From contig OZ022239.1 in assembly GCA_963978895.1 (NCBI GenBank), positions 16,275,470-16,339,469 on the forward strand: a stretch of 64,000 nucleotides of DNA, read 5' to 3'. The translations under genes and the position numbers were made by a program. Positions 23,383 to 34,313 of this stretch are shown piece after piece; positions within the stretch are counted from its first letter, which is position 1, and each line of letters opens with the position of its first letter. The notes below the pieces were generated by a model. The model saw nothing but the letters and a program-made list of their open reading frames with translations. It searched no databases and had not been told where the DNA came from. This DNA is from Erpobdella octoculata. Taxonomy: Eukaryota > Annelida > Clitellata > Hirudinida > Erpobdellidae.

Positions 23383-23598
23383 TGTTACGATATTCAGGTT
23401 CTTTGAAAATGGTCCTTTATTTATTAGAAGAAATACACACTTAATCAAAAACTTTTATCTTAGTAACTGTAATTAAGACTGGTTGATTGAAGTTATGTAA
23501 ATACTCACTCTATACTTTTTTTATGTCCTACTTAATTCATGATGTCTTCTGAGGTTTATCAGCCGTGATAGGAAATTATATAAACCGTAGATATAAAA
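23383..23598 (-). repeat. 3' LTR of the Gypsy element
   Basis: A 216-bp LTR that reads TTTTATATCTACGG to ATATCGTAACA in sense. It holds an AATAAA motif near its end. It borders an AT array on the outside and the polypurine tract on the inside. Confidence 0.92.
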
Positions 23599-23612
23599 CT
23601 ACCCCCTTCTTA
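23599..23612 (-). promoter_or_regulatory. polypurine tract and integrase stop
   Basis: In sense the pol stop TAA is directly followed by GAAGGGGGTAG and then the 3' LTR. Such a purine run primes plus-strand DNA synthesis. The same purine run precedes the 3' LTRs of elements A and B, and a variant (AGAAAGTGGGTAG) precedes that of C. Confidence 0.8.
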
Positions 23613-24307
23613 ATCCTGTTCGTCCCGAACAGTTTCATTGCCTCCATAGTATCTGGCAAGGCGGTCAACATGAACTACTTTCATCTTAGTACGTTGGCCC
23701 TTTTGAATCCGGTAGATGACATCATTGATCTTTTTAATAATTCTATATGGTCCTTCCCAGTCCTGTTGAAGTTTAGGTGATTTCCCAATTTTGCGTTGGG
23801 GATTGTAGAACCACACCAAATCATTTTCTTTGAACTCTTTCATATTTGATTGGCGATCATACCGAGTTTTCATTCTGTCGCTGGCTGCCTTGATCCTATT
23901 TCGGGCTACGAAATGAATTTCATTTAACCGAGCCCGCAATTGTGCGGCATACTCGCTTTCCGATTCTATTTTGTCTCCCGGACTTCCAAACATAAGATCG
24001 CAAGGAAGTCGTATTTCCCGTCCAAATAACATTTTACTTGGGGTGGCCTTCGTCGTGTTGTGAACCGATCCTCTGTAAGCCATCAAAAATAACGGAATGT
24101 GTTTATCCCAATCAACTTGGTTTTCACCGACCATCTTAGACAAGTGCTGTTGAATAGTTCGATTAAATCGTTCCACCATACCGTCAGACTGAGGATGAAG
24201 GGGAGTTGTGCGGGTTTTATGTATGCCTAAAACACGGCACATTTCTCTAAACAATTGTGAATCAAAGTTCCTGCCCTGATCTGAATGGAGCTCCATTGGT
24301 ACTCCAT
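23610..24307 (-). CDS. Gypsy integrase, C-terminal part (beyond the LINE insertion)
   Basis: This continues the polyprotein downstream of the LINE. It opens with GVPMELHSDQGRNFDSQLF, which carries the second catalytic Asp. HPQSDGMVERFNRT follows with the catalytic Glu. The C-terminal GPY/F module has WEGPYRIIKK, then IQKGQRTKMKVVHVDRLARY. The frame ends in VRDEQD and TAA, directly against the polypurine tract. No stops or shifts are seen. Integrase joins the cDNA ends to target DNA. Here it is separated from its N-terminal zinc-binding domain and first catalytic Asp by 1880 bp, so no functional enzyme can be made without removal of the insert. Confidence 0.92.
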
Positions 24308-25570
24308 TATATACTGGAGTCAATCATTAAAGATCATCTGCTTGGATATTTTTTGAAAAATAACTTGTTTGCCAGGAACCAGTTTGGATTTCTTCCTTCA
24401 CGCTCCACAACTCTACAGATGCTTGGTTTCCTTGATGTGCTTTCTAAGGCTGTGGATGTGGGAAATGAAGTTGATGTGTTATATACTGACCTGGAAAAGG
24501 CCTTTGACAAAATTCCGCATGAAAAATTGTTATATAAGTTGGAGAGATACAAAGTGCATAAACAGATTCTAAAGTGGATTAAAAACTATTTGAAAGACAG
24601 AACGTTTAGAGTGAGACTAAATGAAGAGCATTCCGAGGCTTTACGGGTGGAGAGTGGTGTTCCTCAGGGTAGTGTGTTGGGTCCTGTATTGTTCCTGATT
24701 TATATCAATGACATTTGTACTGTTTGCGAGAATATGTTTCTTTTTGCGGATGATGCTAAAATATTTAAAGTTTTGAGCAGTAAAGATGATTGTAGCAGGC
24801 TGCAGAATGATATCAATAGAGTGGTGGAGTGGTTCAATAGATGGCAGATGCAGGTGAATATTGGAAAATGCTGTCTTCTCCATGTTGGGGGGAAGCATTT
24901 CATAAATAAATATCATTTGATAGATTTAGATGGCACCACGTGTGAGATACCAACAATTGAATCAGTCTCGGTTCTCGGTATTATTATGGATTCAAAACTG
25001 CAATTCAAAGAACATATTTTATCTCGGGTAAAGAAAGCCAACATGATGCTGGGCATAATAGCAAGAAATTTTAGAAAATTGTCAGATGAAGCCTTTATTA
25101 CTCTATATAAAGCCTTGGTGAGGTCCCAGCTAGAATATGGAGTACAAGTGTGGAACCCATATAGGCAAGGATTGATCGATGCAGTAGAAAGGGTGCAGAG
25201 AAGGGCGACTAAACTGCGGCCATCCTGTGTGGGAATGCCATACGAAATGAGATTGAGAAAATTAAAGCTTCCGACATTGAAATATAGAAGAATCAGAGCG
25301 GATTTGATTTTATTATTCGATTTGTTGGCTGGAGATCTAAGGAGCTTGGTTTGTCCCACCCTGACCTTCTGTACGTATGAAAGAACCAGAGGCCACGATA
25401 GAAAGCTGGTGACATCAGGTGCACACAAAGACTGCAGGAAGTATTTCTTTGGTAATAGAGTTATTCAGGAGTGGAATAGATTGCCACAGTCGGTCGTGTC
25501 AGCTGGAGATAAATATACTTTTAGGATATTATTAGATGCTTTTTGGGGTGAAAAGGTTTATGAGTTGTGA
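24308..25570 (+). CDS. CR1-type reverse transcriptase, 5'-truncated
   Basis: The open frame lacks a start because of truncation. It begins with LESIIKDHLLGYFLKNN, just before the palm. It carries VLYTDLEKAFDKIPH, SGVPQGSVLGP and LFADDAKIFK (FADD near 24740-24752), then LVRSQLEYGVQVWNP and LPTLKYRRIRADLI, and ends FRILLDAFWGEKVYEL followed by TGA. All visible catalytic blocks are intact and there are no stops, so this is a recent copy. The endonuclease is missing. It belongs to the same broad type as the LINE at 27-3543 but is clearly a different family. Confidence 0.9.
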   Translation, partial: YILESIIKDHLLGYFLKNNLFARNQFGFLPSRSTTLQMLGFLDVLSKAVDVGNEVDVLYTDLEKAFDKIPHEKLLYKLERYKVHKQILKWIKNYLKDRTFRVRLNEEHSEALRVESGVPQGSVLGPVLFLIYINDICTVCENMFLFADDAKIFKVLSSKDDCSRLQNDINRVVEWFNRWQMQVNIGKCCLLHVGGKHFINKYHLIDLDGTTCEIPTIESVSVLGIIMDSKLQFKEHILSRVKKANMMLGIIARNFRKLSDEAFITLYKALVRSQLEYGVQVWNPYRQGLIDAVERVQRRATKLRPSCVGMPYEMRLRKLKLPTLKYRRIRADLILLFDLLAGDLRSLVCPTLTFCTYERTRGHDRKLVTSGAHKDCRKYFFGNRVIQEWNRLPQSVVSAGDKYTFRILLDAFWGEKVYEL

Positions 25571-25589
25571 AGACGGGGGTTTTAGATGT

Positions 25590-26121
25590 GTTTTATGTTT
25601 AGTTTTTGATCTGCCTCTAATTGCGTGACATTTTGCAAAGTTTTTGGTTTGCTTTAAGGTCGTGTTGGGTTTTAGATAGGTTTTCTGTTTAATTGACACT
25701 ATGTTTACGGTTTGCATGTGATGTCGTGCTGGTTTTCTGATTACTTTTGAATTGATTCATTCATTAGTGGTGTTGACAGTTTTCTTTTTTTTCGGTTCGT
25801 TTGTGGGGTCCTGTTGTACTTTTTTTCTGTTCGTGCGGTTTTTTTTTTATATTATTATGTTTTATGTTTAGTTTTTGATCTGACTCCATATTTGCGACAT
25901 TTTACTGTTTTTGGTTCGCTTGAGAGTTCGCGTTGAGTTTTAGATATGTTTTCTGTTTAATTGACATTATGTTTTCGGTTTGCTTGTGATGTCGTGCTGA
26001 TTTTGGACATGTTTTCTGATTACTTTTGAATTGATTCATTGGTGGTGTTGACATTTTTCTTTGTTTCCGGTTCGTTTGTGGGGTCGTGTTGTGCTTTTTT
26101 TCTGTTCGTGTGGTTTTTTTG
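25590..26121 (+). repeat. tandem duplication in the LINE 3' UTR, two units of about 260 bp
   Basis: Unit 1 (about 25590-25848) and unit 2 (about 25858-26121) both begin TTTATGTTTAGTTTTTGATC. Both pass through GTTTTCTGTTTAATTGACA and TTGAATTGATTCATT and end in TTTTTTTCTGTTCGTG. They are diverged by substitutions and small indels. A duplicated 3' UTR may be a family trait, since the 3' end is what CR1 reverse transcriptase recognises. Confidence 0.8.
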
Positions 26122-26187
26122 TTTGTAATTCGGCAAGGAGTTATTTAACTCGTGTTGACAACATAATAAATAAATAAATAAATAAAT

Positions 26188-29100
26188 AGCGACTAACCCA
26201 GCCATCAACAACAACGTTGGCAACTGTCACTGCTTCTTGATTAGGTATAGCAAATACCTCTGGCCATTTTGTAAAATAACCTATGACCACAATAATGTAC
26301 TTATTGCCAGATTTTGATACTGGAAATGGACCTGCTAAATCTATAGCAATTCTTTCAAAAGGGGAACCTACATTGTACTGTTGTAAATGGCCTTTCGTTT
26401 TAGCGTGTGGTCCTTTACTAGCGGCACAGGTATCACATTTTTGACACCATTCCTCTACATCCATTTTACAGTATACCCAATAAAATCTTTGGCGGATCTT
26501 GTCCAACGTTTTATTCATACCTAGATGTCCCCCTGATACTCCGGAGTGCATTTGTTGGAGCACTTCTGGCACTTTTACTTTTGGAATAATTAATTGCAAA
26601 ACATTGGTGGAACCATCAGTGCTTTCCCAAATTCTCTTTAAAGATCCGTTCACAACCCTTAGAGAGTCCCATTGTGCCCAATACGATTTAGTAGCAGGAC
26701 TCAATTCAGAAATATCTTGCCAGTCAGGTTTCTTCCCTTCTTCCATCCATCTCAAAATCGGCCCTATATCATCATCTTTTAATTGTTCGTCTCGAATCAC
26801 TTCATCTGACCAAGTGTCGTCAATTTGAAACCGTACCTGAAAACACTGATTATTTATTTCCTTCCCCTCCATGCGAATGCAATACTTGCATTCATCATTG
26901 CAAGGTCGTCGTGACAGTGCATCAGCATTTTTGTGCTGTTCACCCTTCCGATGCTGAATTTCAAACTCGTATGATTGTAAACGTTCGATCCACCTAGCCA
27001 CTTGTTCTTCTGGATTTTTAAAATTTAAAAGCCATTTCAAAGCAGCGTGATCCGTTCTCAACAAAAACTTTTGACCATATAAATACTTGTGAAAGTGCTT
27101 AATAGAATCAACGATTGCTAATAACTCACGTCTGGTGACGCAATAATTGCGCTCCGGTTTCGTCAAAGTTCTGCTATAATAAGCTATTACCTTTTCGTTG
27201 CCGTCAACAATTTGACTAAGCACTGCCCCTATTCCTTCATTACTTGCATCTGTGTCTAATACAAAATCTTTTCCAGGGATTGGATACGACAGAATTGGCG
27301 TCAAACTCAAAGCTGTTTTTAACTGTTCGAACGCCTGTTGATTTGCCTCTGACCAGTCAAACGGTGCATTCTTTTCTGTAAGCTTATGTAATTCCTTTGC
27401 AATGCTGGAAAAGTTGGCTACAAATCGTCGATAATATGTGCACAAACCAAGAAAGCTTCTTAATTCTTGAGAATTTCTCGGAACAGGCCAATGGTTAACC
27501 GCTTCAATTTTCTCAGGATCGGTTCCTACCCCTTCGGCAGAAACTATATGACCAAGATATTTCACCTTGTTTTTGAAAAGTGCACACTTTGCCGAATTTA
27601 GCTTCATACCAGCATCCCGGATCCTTTGGAAAACTTCTTCAAGATTGTGTAGATGCTCTTCAAACGTCTTTCCAACAACAATAATGTCGTCCAAATACAC
27701 AAGACACGTTCTCCAATTTAATCCTTGTAACACATACTCCATAAGTCGCTCGAAAGTTGCGGGTGCGTTGCACAAGCCAAATGGCATCACTGTAAATTGC
27801 CACAATCCTTCACCTATTGAAAAGGCAGTTTTTTCGCGATCCTGGGGATGTATTCCCACCTGCCAATATCCGCTCTTAAGATCTAAAGTAGAAAACATTC
27901 GAGATCCCGCAAGTGTATCGATGGTGTCATCGATTCTGGGCAAAGGGTAACTATCTTTTTGTGTGACCTCGTTTAACATTCTGTAGTCGACACAAAAACG
28001 TAGCGAATTATCTTTCTTCTTAACAAGTACTACCGGTGAACTCCATGGACTATTGGATGGTTCAATAAATCCTTGTTTTTTCATCTTTTCCAGCATCTTT
28101 CTAGCTTCCTCTCGCTTTGCCAGTGGAAGCCTTCGTGGCATTTGACGAATGGGCTCTGTATTACCAGTTCGAATTCGGTGTTCAACGATCTTTGTTTTTC
28201 CATTGTCTTCTTCGTCAATAGCTATTATATCACAATACTCTTCAATCAACTTTTCCGCTTTGTCATAGTCCATTGCTTTTAGTGAAGTTTTAGCGGCTTC
28301 AAGCAGTGCCTGAATTTGCGAGTACTTCATTCTTTTTTTATTATCATTTCTACCAATCACCGTGTTACATGCCAATATGTGGTCGACTGGGCTGCATACC
28401 GCAATTTCGTCACCTTTTGTTAGTCGCTTGTCGCATTCTGTCACATTCATAACTCTGACTGGCACGAAGCTTCCTGACTTTGTTCGTACCAGTGTTTTTC
28501 CGATCATTAATCCATGTTTTTCAACTCCGTTCAGGGGCTCGATGAACCCAACAACTTTTGAGTTCTTATCGCTTTCTATTTTTGCCCAAACCAAAGATTC
28601 CGACTGAGCAGGTACAACGATGCTTTTTGTTACCAATACTCGTTTCACCGAAATCATTTCGCCTTTATAATAAACAGGTATTTCCAAATCCCCCTGTCTA
28701 AATGTTCCCATTTTTAAGTCCAATGCAAAACCATGTGCTTTCATAAAGTCAAGCCCAAGTAGACACTCTTCTTCTATGTCGGCAACTAAAAACTGATGCT
28801 GAAAGGTTCTATTTCCCAGCCTAATATCAGTTTGAATTTTACCAACTACTGGGACAAGCTCCCCAGTTGCAGTCTTGAGACGAATGCCATTTCCACTTTG
28901 CAAAACTTCTCCTTTTGCCAAACAAGGCCTTATAATTGAACAAGAAGCTCCAGTATCAATGATAAATTTACAGTTTTTTATTCCCAGTCTGCCCTCCACA
29001 AATATGCTTGCCCCTTTCTTCAAAATAGAAATTGGTACCACTTTATAAGGTAAAATATCGTTTATTGTAACAAAGTCTGGATTTTGTTTGTTGGAACGGG

Positions 29101-30268
29101 CCACTATGGGTCTTGCTTGTCTGACATCATCGTGCTTTTTGGAGTACCCTTGCTTTCGTTGCCCGTGTCCAAACATCTGGAATCTACAGTCCCTCTGTAG
29201 ATGTCCCAACCCATCGCAATTCCAGCAACGCGGTGAGTTATGTTTTTTCCAGCTGGGCCTTTCTTCCATAATTTTTCGGACTCGATCATCCAGGTCATTT
29301 TCTTCGATTCCCACCTTTTTTACCCGATAAGACTTATCAGATAATTCTTCAGAGGCTTCGTAATTCAAGGCAAATGCCAAAGCCTCACTGGGATCAGCTA
29401 CTCGGGCGACCCTAAGAGCTTTTTGGGTTTCGGAGTTCTTCAAGGCCGCTATGAATCCATCCGCAATAATTGTATTGAGGACATTTCGAGGGCACAAGGG
29501 ATATCCCAGATTGGCGAGTCGTTCTATATCCGCTTCCAGCTGTTGCAAGCTTTCTTCGGGTTTCTGGCGTCGACTCTTGAGTTGAGCTCGAAAAATTTCT
29601 GGCGCGTGTTGATTACCGAATCTGCTCTCGAAAACCTTCACGATTGCATCGTAATCATCTCTATCTGCAATAAGCTCGAAAAGCTGTAAAGCTTCTCCCC
29701 TCAAAGAAAATACCAGATTTTCCGCCTTCTGCTGGCTGGTTAACCAATTATTTTTCCTGGCAGCAATTTCAAATTGAGCTTTGTAGACGGACCATGACAC
29801 AGTGCCGTCAAAAGCCGGGGTCTTGGCATGTTCAACGGAATGAATTTTTTCTTGGACTTGGCAACCATTCTGTACTTGTTTGACCATATTGTTCAATCTT
29901 GTTTCGATTTCTCCGACGTTCTCTTTCACCAGCTTCTCCAGGTTACTGACTCTGTTTTCAACTTCTGATAAACGAAGCCGATCGTCAATAATTAGCTCTT
30001 CAATTCTTCGTTGCGCTGCTCTGTTCTCTTCTTGTGCTGCTCTGTTTACTTCCTGTGCTGCTATGCTTTCCTCTCTCATCAATGTCATCAATTCCATTGG
30101 TGTTTTGATTTCAAACTCAAAAGTATCAGGGTCTTTTCCCTCATTTTCGAGAAATTGTTGCAGCCTTTCTTTTAGCTCGTTCTTTTTACCAACAGTAGAT
30201 AAACCCCTCAGAAGAAGCTGCCCTTTTAAATCTGAGCACTTCAATTCTTCCAAAGTAATTAAACCCAT
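26188..30268 (-). CDS. Gypsy gag-pol polyprotein (up to the LINE insertion)
   Basis: One frame starting at ATG 30268, the first ATG after the primer-binding site; the frame itself is open back into the LTR. Domains in order: an SAP-like segment (residues about 3-45, with LLLRGLSTVGKKNELKERL), a coiled coil (about 60-135), a gag capsid-like region (FDGTVSWSVYKAQFEIAARK), a CCHC zinc knuckle CWNCDGLGHLQRDC (about 350), protease FIIDTGASCSII (about 435), reverse transcriptase with FSTLDLKSGYWQV and YLDDIIV (about 858), RNase H LDTDASNEGIGAVLSQ (about 1003), and integrase HHCC with the first catalytic Asp in IAIDLAGPF (about 1308). Gag and pol share one frame with no visible stop or shift. All catalytic motifs are intact. 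The frame is broken after DGWVSRY by the LINE. Confidence 0.93.
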
Positions 30269-30278
30269 TTCCAAAAGT

Positions 30279-30296
30279 ATCCTGCTTCCGACACCA
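30279..30296 (-). promoter_or_regulatory. primer-binding site, tRNA-Leu type
   Basis: In sense, two bases after the LTR end comes TGGTGTCGGAAGCAGG. It looks complementary to the 3' end of a tRNA-Leu (…GACACCA), from memory of tRNA-Leu termini. Element C has the related TGGTGTCAGAAGTGGGAT in the same place. Confidence 0.65.
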
Positions 30297-30298
30297 GT

Positions 30299-30514
30299 TG
30301 TTACGATATTCAGGTTCTTTGAAAATGGTCCTTTATTTCTTAGAAGAAATACACACTTAATCAAAAACTTTTATCTTAGTAACTGTAATTAAGACTGGTT
30401 GATTGAAGTTATGTAAATACTCACTCTATACTTTTTTTATGTCCTACTTAATTCATGATGTCTTCTGAGGTTTATCAGCCGTGATAGGAAATTATATAAA
30501 CCGTAGATATAAAA
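30299..30514 (-). repeat. 5' LTR of the Gypsy element
   Basis: 216 bp, identical to the other LTR except for one visible substitution. It lies next to GTATATATATATATGG, so the target duplication cannot be separated from AT repeats. Confidence 0.92.
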
Positions 30515-30533
30515 GTATATATATATATGGATA

Positions 30534-30740
30534 TACCCCACTTCCCAAAGATTTCCACTGGCTTCGCATTCGGCCACGAATCGAGTACAAAATTTCCACA
30601 ATAGTACACAAATCTCTGCACGGCCAAGCTCCCACATACTTGTCTTTAGCTCATGTTGCTAATGTACCGGGCCGACAGAGACTCAGATCAGCATCCATCA
30701 CTACACCGCCGGTTCATCGCGCGACGCCTGACGAAAGATA
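30534..30740 (+). pseudogene. LINE ORF2 C-terminal fragment
   Basis: Reads LPKDFHWLRIRPRIEYKI, then VHKSLHGQAPTYLS, then RLRSASITTPPVHRATPDER. This is the region just before the C-terminal WN-LP block of L2/CR1-type ORF2. The first 58 bases match 21670-21727 inverted, so both come from one family. The 13461-13860 fragment contains the next segment of what seems to be the same family. Confidence 0.7.
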
Positions 30741-30959
30741 CATTGACGTCATACGGTCTCTAATTGAAAAATGTTTTTATTATTTGAAATATGTTTTTAT
30801 TAAGCTTCCGAATGATAGTACTTTCACATAACCCAAGCCAATCATTTTTTTTAAATAAAAATGTTAATAATTTCGGTTTAGGGCTAGATGTAACAAGCCT
30901 GCACTTCAATGTAAACGCTGCAGGCAATAGTTAATTTGTTACACAAATTTGTTCATCCA

Positions 30960-31690
30960 GAGTGGCCCACCTGGCTGTATTGCCGCCGCATTGCTCCCAC
31001 AAATTGCAGCTTTTGGACGTAGGTGTGTACGATCCGTTTAAAAAATATGATAACAGAACTCAAATTTCTTGGATGGCGAGCAATGCAGGGAAACCTATGA
31101 TCATTTATGACATTCCTGCAATAGTCAGAGACAGTTTGCCACTGGCTCTGAATCCGAGCAACATTATAAGCGGTTTCAGAACAACTGGACTTTGGCCGTT
31201 GAATCCAAACTTATTTCTAAATTCTGATTTCGCTGGTGCTTTTGTTAGTGATTGTCCAAACCATTCAGGTATCCTAAATATGTCTACTGGTTTTTCACAT
31301 TCACTACCTGAAGCACCACCAAGAAAAAAAACCAAATAGGGCTGTACGTATGTGAAAGTCAGCTGTTTTGATTGACACTCCAGAGAAGGAAACTCTGGGG
31401 AAGGAATCAAAAAGAAAAAAGAAAAATAAATAAAAAAACAAAAACAAGAAGCCAAAGCAAAAATCAAAGGAACGGAAAAGGGGAAAGGTAAAGCAAAGTC
31501 AAATAGACCTGTAAAGATAAAGATTGATAAAAGGAAAACTCAGATTCTGAATATTAAAAAAAATTCCTTGATGATTGAGTTTATTAATAAGTTTAATTAA
31601 CCTAAGTAAATTGTTTTGACTCTGATACTGTATCAGAAAACGAGATTGAATCAAGTACAAGCGATAAAGACGTTGACAATGCTTAATTTT
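30960..31690 (+). pseudogene. pogo/Tigger-like DDE transposase, C-terminal fragment
   Basis: The open part (to 31339) contains AVLPPHCSHKLQLLDVGVYD, whose LD pair holds the third catalytic acid of DDE_1 transposases. Next come GKPMIIYDIPAIVRDSLPLA and NIISGFRTTGLWPLNPNLF, a block characteristic of this transposase group. After TAG at 31337 the match continues in another frame (DTPEKETLGKESKRKKK) and then as an acidic end (SENEIESSTSDKDVD, stop near 31684). The first two catalytic acids and the DNA-binding half are missing. The parent enzyme moves DNA by cut and paste. No terminal repeats were found. Confidence 0.75.
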
Positions 31691-31719
31691 TTCGAAGTTC
31701 TCTCTTACGATCTTAAACA

Positions 31720-32160
31720 ATGAAAAAAATACGACTTAATGGCTATCTTGGCCGCCATCTTAAATATCGAGATCATGTGATTGTTAGACAGTGTTGTAAA
31801 TATTTTTTTGGATTCTCTGACCCCGAAAACCATATCTTAGACACCAAAAACGCATCGCTGAGGAAATTGAAGAAATATGATTTGGCGGCCATCTTGAATA
31901 TCTAAAAACTGCCAGGGATTTCAGAATTACACTGATTTTTTTTAATATAGAATATCTAAAAAAGAGGTTGACACCTCACTCATATTTGTATCATTTCGCA
32001 TCCCACGGGAATACTAGTTGCTGCCAGACTACACGCCTTTTACTCAAACTATCCATCTGCAATTTATTTTCTGCTTTTTAGTTCACAAAAACGTGGTGTT
32101 TAAAAAACTTTTTTAATATTTTATTTTCTTCTTTTTAGTGAATTAGAAAAACATATATTT
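31720..32160. other. repeat-like CGGCCATCTT motifs, no gene
   Basis: TTGGCCGCCATCTTAAATATC (about 31748) and TTGGCGGCCATCTTGAATATC (about 31880) are a near-direct repeat about 130 bases apart, suggesting a small decayed repeat element. The frame across it has no recognisable protein. Confidence 0.4.
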
Positions 32161-32164
32161 AAAA

Positions 32165-32422
<258 letters not shown>

Positions 32423-34074
32423 AGTTTTTTTTATTTATAACAAGTAAGTTGCAATAGCAGGTTTTAAAAATAAATTTAACAAATTTAGTTTTTTCAAAGA
32501 AAATAAAATACAACTTTCAAAATTAAAAAAAAAATATTTTAAAAACATTTGTAAAAATCGTTTTAAATAAAAATGTGTTTTCGGTCAAAAGTCACCATCC
32601 TATCAAAGAATATAAATTTTATTTTATTTTATCTTAACATGGCGGAGTTATTAAACAATAAATGAAAAGTATTCTGAAAGAAAACAAATTTTCCAAATTT
32701 ATTTTTTCTTTTTTTTCTATAACTGATCTGAAAACAGGTCATTTTACTGTCCAGAACGTCCACGACATCTTCCAAACCTGGCACATCGTCAGAAAGGGTA
32801 TAATACAAATATCATGTGTTGGCAGTACGTGCCACAAAAATTGAACCAAAATTTAAAAAAAATAATTGCCATATGTTTACTCTAGATATTATTTGATTTT
32901 TTCGCCCAATTGTGATGATGAAAATTTTAAACTTTAGTACATATATCTAACTCAATTTTGCTTCTGGTCATCAAATAACTGAGTTTATAACTAAAAACTA
33001 ATAGAAAATGTAAAATAAATGATAATGTAAGAATTACATATTTAGTAAAAAACAAAATATGCCAGTCTTGTAAACTGTGGTTTAGAAATAAAACTAATTA
33101 AACTATAAAAAATGTTTCAACTATTTCTTATCTTCACAATTGAGAAAATGGAGAAAAGTACAAAATTTCAGCGTTTTTCATGTATTAAACGTGTTGACTT
33201 TCTTTTGAATATCAAAGGTTCAGCATCACGTGCCCGTTATAAACAAGATCTACTGTCTTGATAATGTCTAACGTGGACTGTGATATTTTTTAGAGAACTC
33301 AACTGAAGAAAATGTAATAAACTACTTTCAAATTGACATTTAAGAAACATTTAATTGTAAGCGTATAAATCATATACGTTTTTAAGATAATATCAATTAA
33401 CTGTTAGAATGAATAAAATGTTGACTTTTAAAGCTATTCATAAGCTACTTAAAATTGAGTTAACACAGAAAAATGAATCCAGAATTTTTAAATTACGCTT
33501 TAACAAGACGAAATCTGAAATAACTTCACGATTTATATTTAACTAACGTTAAATCTCACGTTTGCTTTTAATGACATTCTAGTTTTTTATTAAAAAATAT
33601 CGTTTTGAGATGGCTTAATAATTTGACGTCCAATAAAAAAAATAAGAAAATGCAAACAGTCAAGATAAACAAACAACAAGCAGAAATATTAACTAATAGA
33701 AAATGAATAATTTTTTGCAAAATGAATCTTTCAATTTTGCAGCACATTTTGTATCAGCGAACTACACATTCCTTTGCAAGTGGTCAAACATATTTGATGT
33801 TTTGTTTATTTTGGCTGAAACATGACCGGTCCAATCAAACCTAAAAAATCCCAATGCAATCAAATCTAAACAGTAATGCGTTGATGGAAAACCCGCTAAA
33901 AAACAGGAATAAAAAAACTAAAAGTATAAAAACACAAAACTTATTTTATTATTTTCTTGTCAACCTAACTGCCACCTACCACCCTCTAGCATTAAACATT
34001 CGTTTATAGTTATGCTGAAACGACCAGACAATAAAACAGTTTTTATGTTTGGAATTTAAAAAAGTGTATTTAAA
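32423..34074. other. no gene seen
   Basis: AT-rich DNA. A 90-base stretch at 32735-32825 has higher GC and a short open frame (GHFTVQNVHDIFQTWHIVRK) but no supporting homology, so it is not called. Confidence 0.5.
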
Positions 34075-34313
34075 ACAAACTTTGATTTCAAGTACACTCG
34101 ATGTGTGTTTGTTTGTGTGTATGTGTGTATGTATACAAAAAATGTTCAAATCACGTTTTTTTAATTGAATCATGTAATTTCATCCAATATAAAGATATGC
34201 TGAAAGTTTCAGCTTCCTAGCTAGTCATAAAGCAGGTTAATTTTTACTTGCAAGATTTGTGTACAGAGAAAGCCACAAACACACATATTACAACAGAAAC
34301 GAACCTAAAAAAT
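34075..34313 (-). repeat. dispersed MITE-like family, copy 3 (inverted)
   Basis: Inverted copy: on the minus strand it reads TTTTAGGTTCGTTTCTGTTG, then TGTACACAAATCTTGCAAGT, GAAGCTGAAACTTTCAGCAT and GGATGAAATTACATGATTCA, ending AAATCAAAGTTTGT. It lacks the CTCGTTTTTTCC end shared by the other three. Confidence 0.75.

Larger units (their letters stand above)
24308..26187 (+). mobile_element. 5'-truncated CR1-type LINE inserted in the Gypsy integrase
   Basis: The insert starts abruptly inside a reverse transcriptase frame and ends in an (AAAT)n tail (26165-26187). Removing it rejoins the flanking integrase frame cleanly, so the target duplication is at most two bases (AT). A 3'-anchored, 5'-truncated copy with a short repeat tail and little or no target duplication is typical of CR1-like LINEs. 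It is oriented opposite to the Gypsy element. Confidence 0.92.
23383..30514 (-). mobile_element. Ty3/Gypsy LTR retrotransposon, young, split by a LINE
   Basis: The sense strand is minus. LTRs of 216 bp lie at 23383-23598 and 30299-30514 and differ at a single visible base (about position 41). A tRNA-Leu-type primer-binding site follows the 5' LTR and a polypurine tract precedes the 3' LTR. One long frame encodes gag, protease, reverse transcriptase, RNase H and integrase. The only interruption I see is an 1880-bp LINE inserted at 24308-26187 inside the integrase. The near-identical LTRs indicate recent insertion. Confidence 0.93.
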
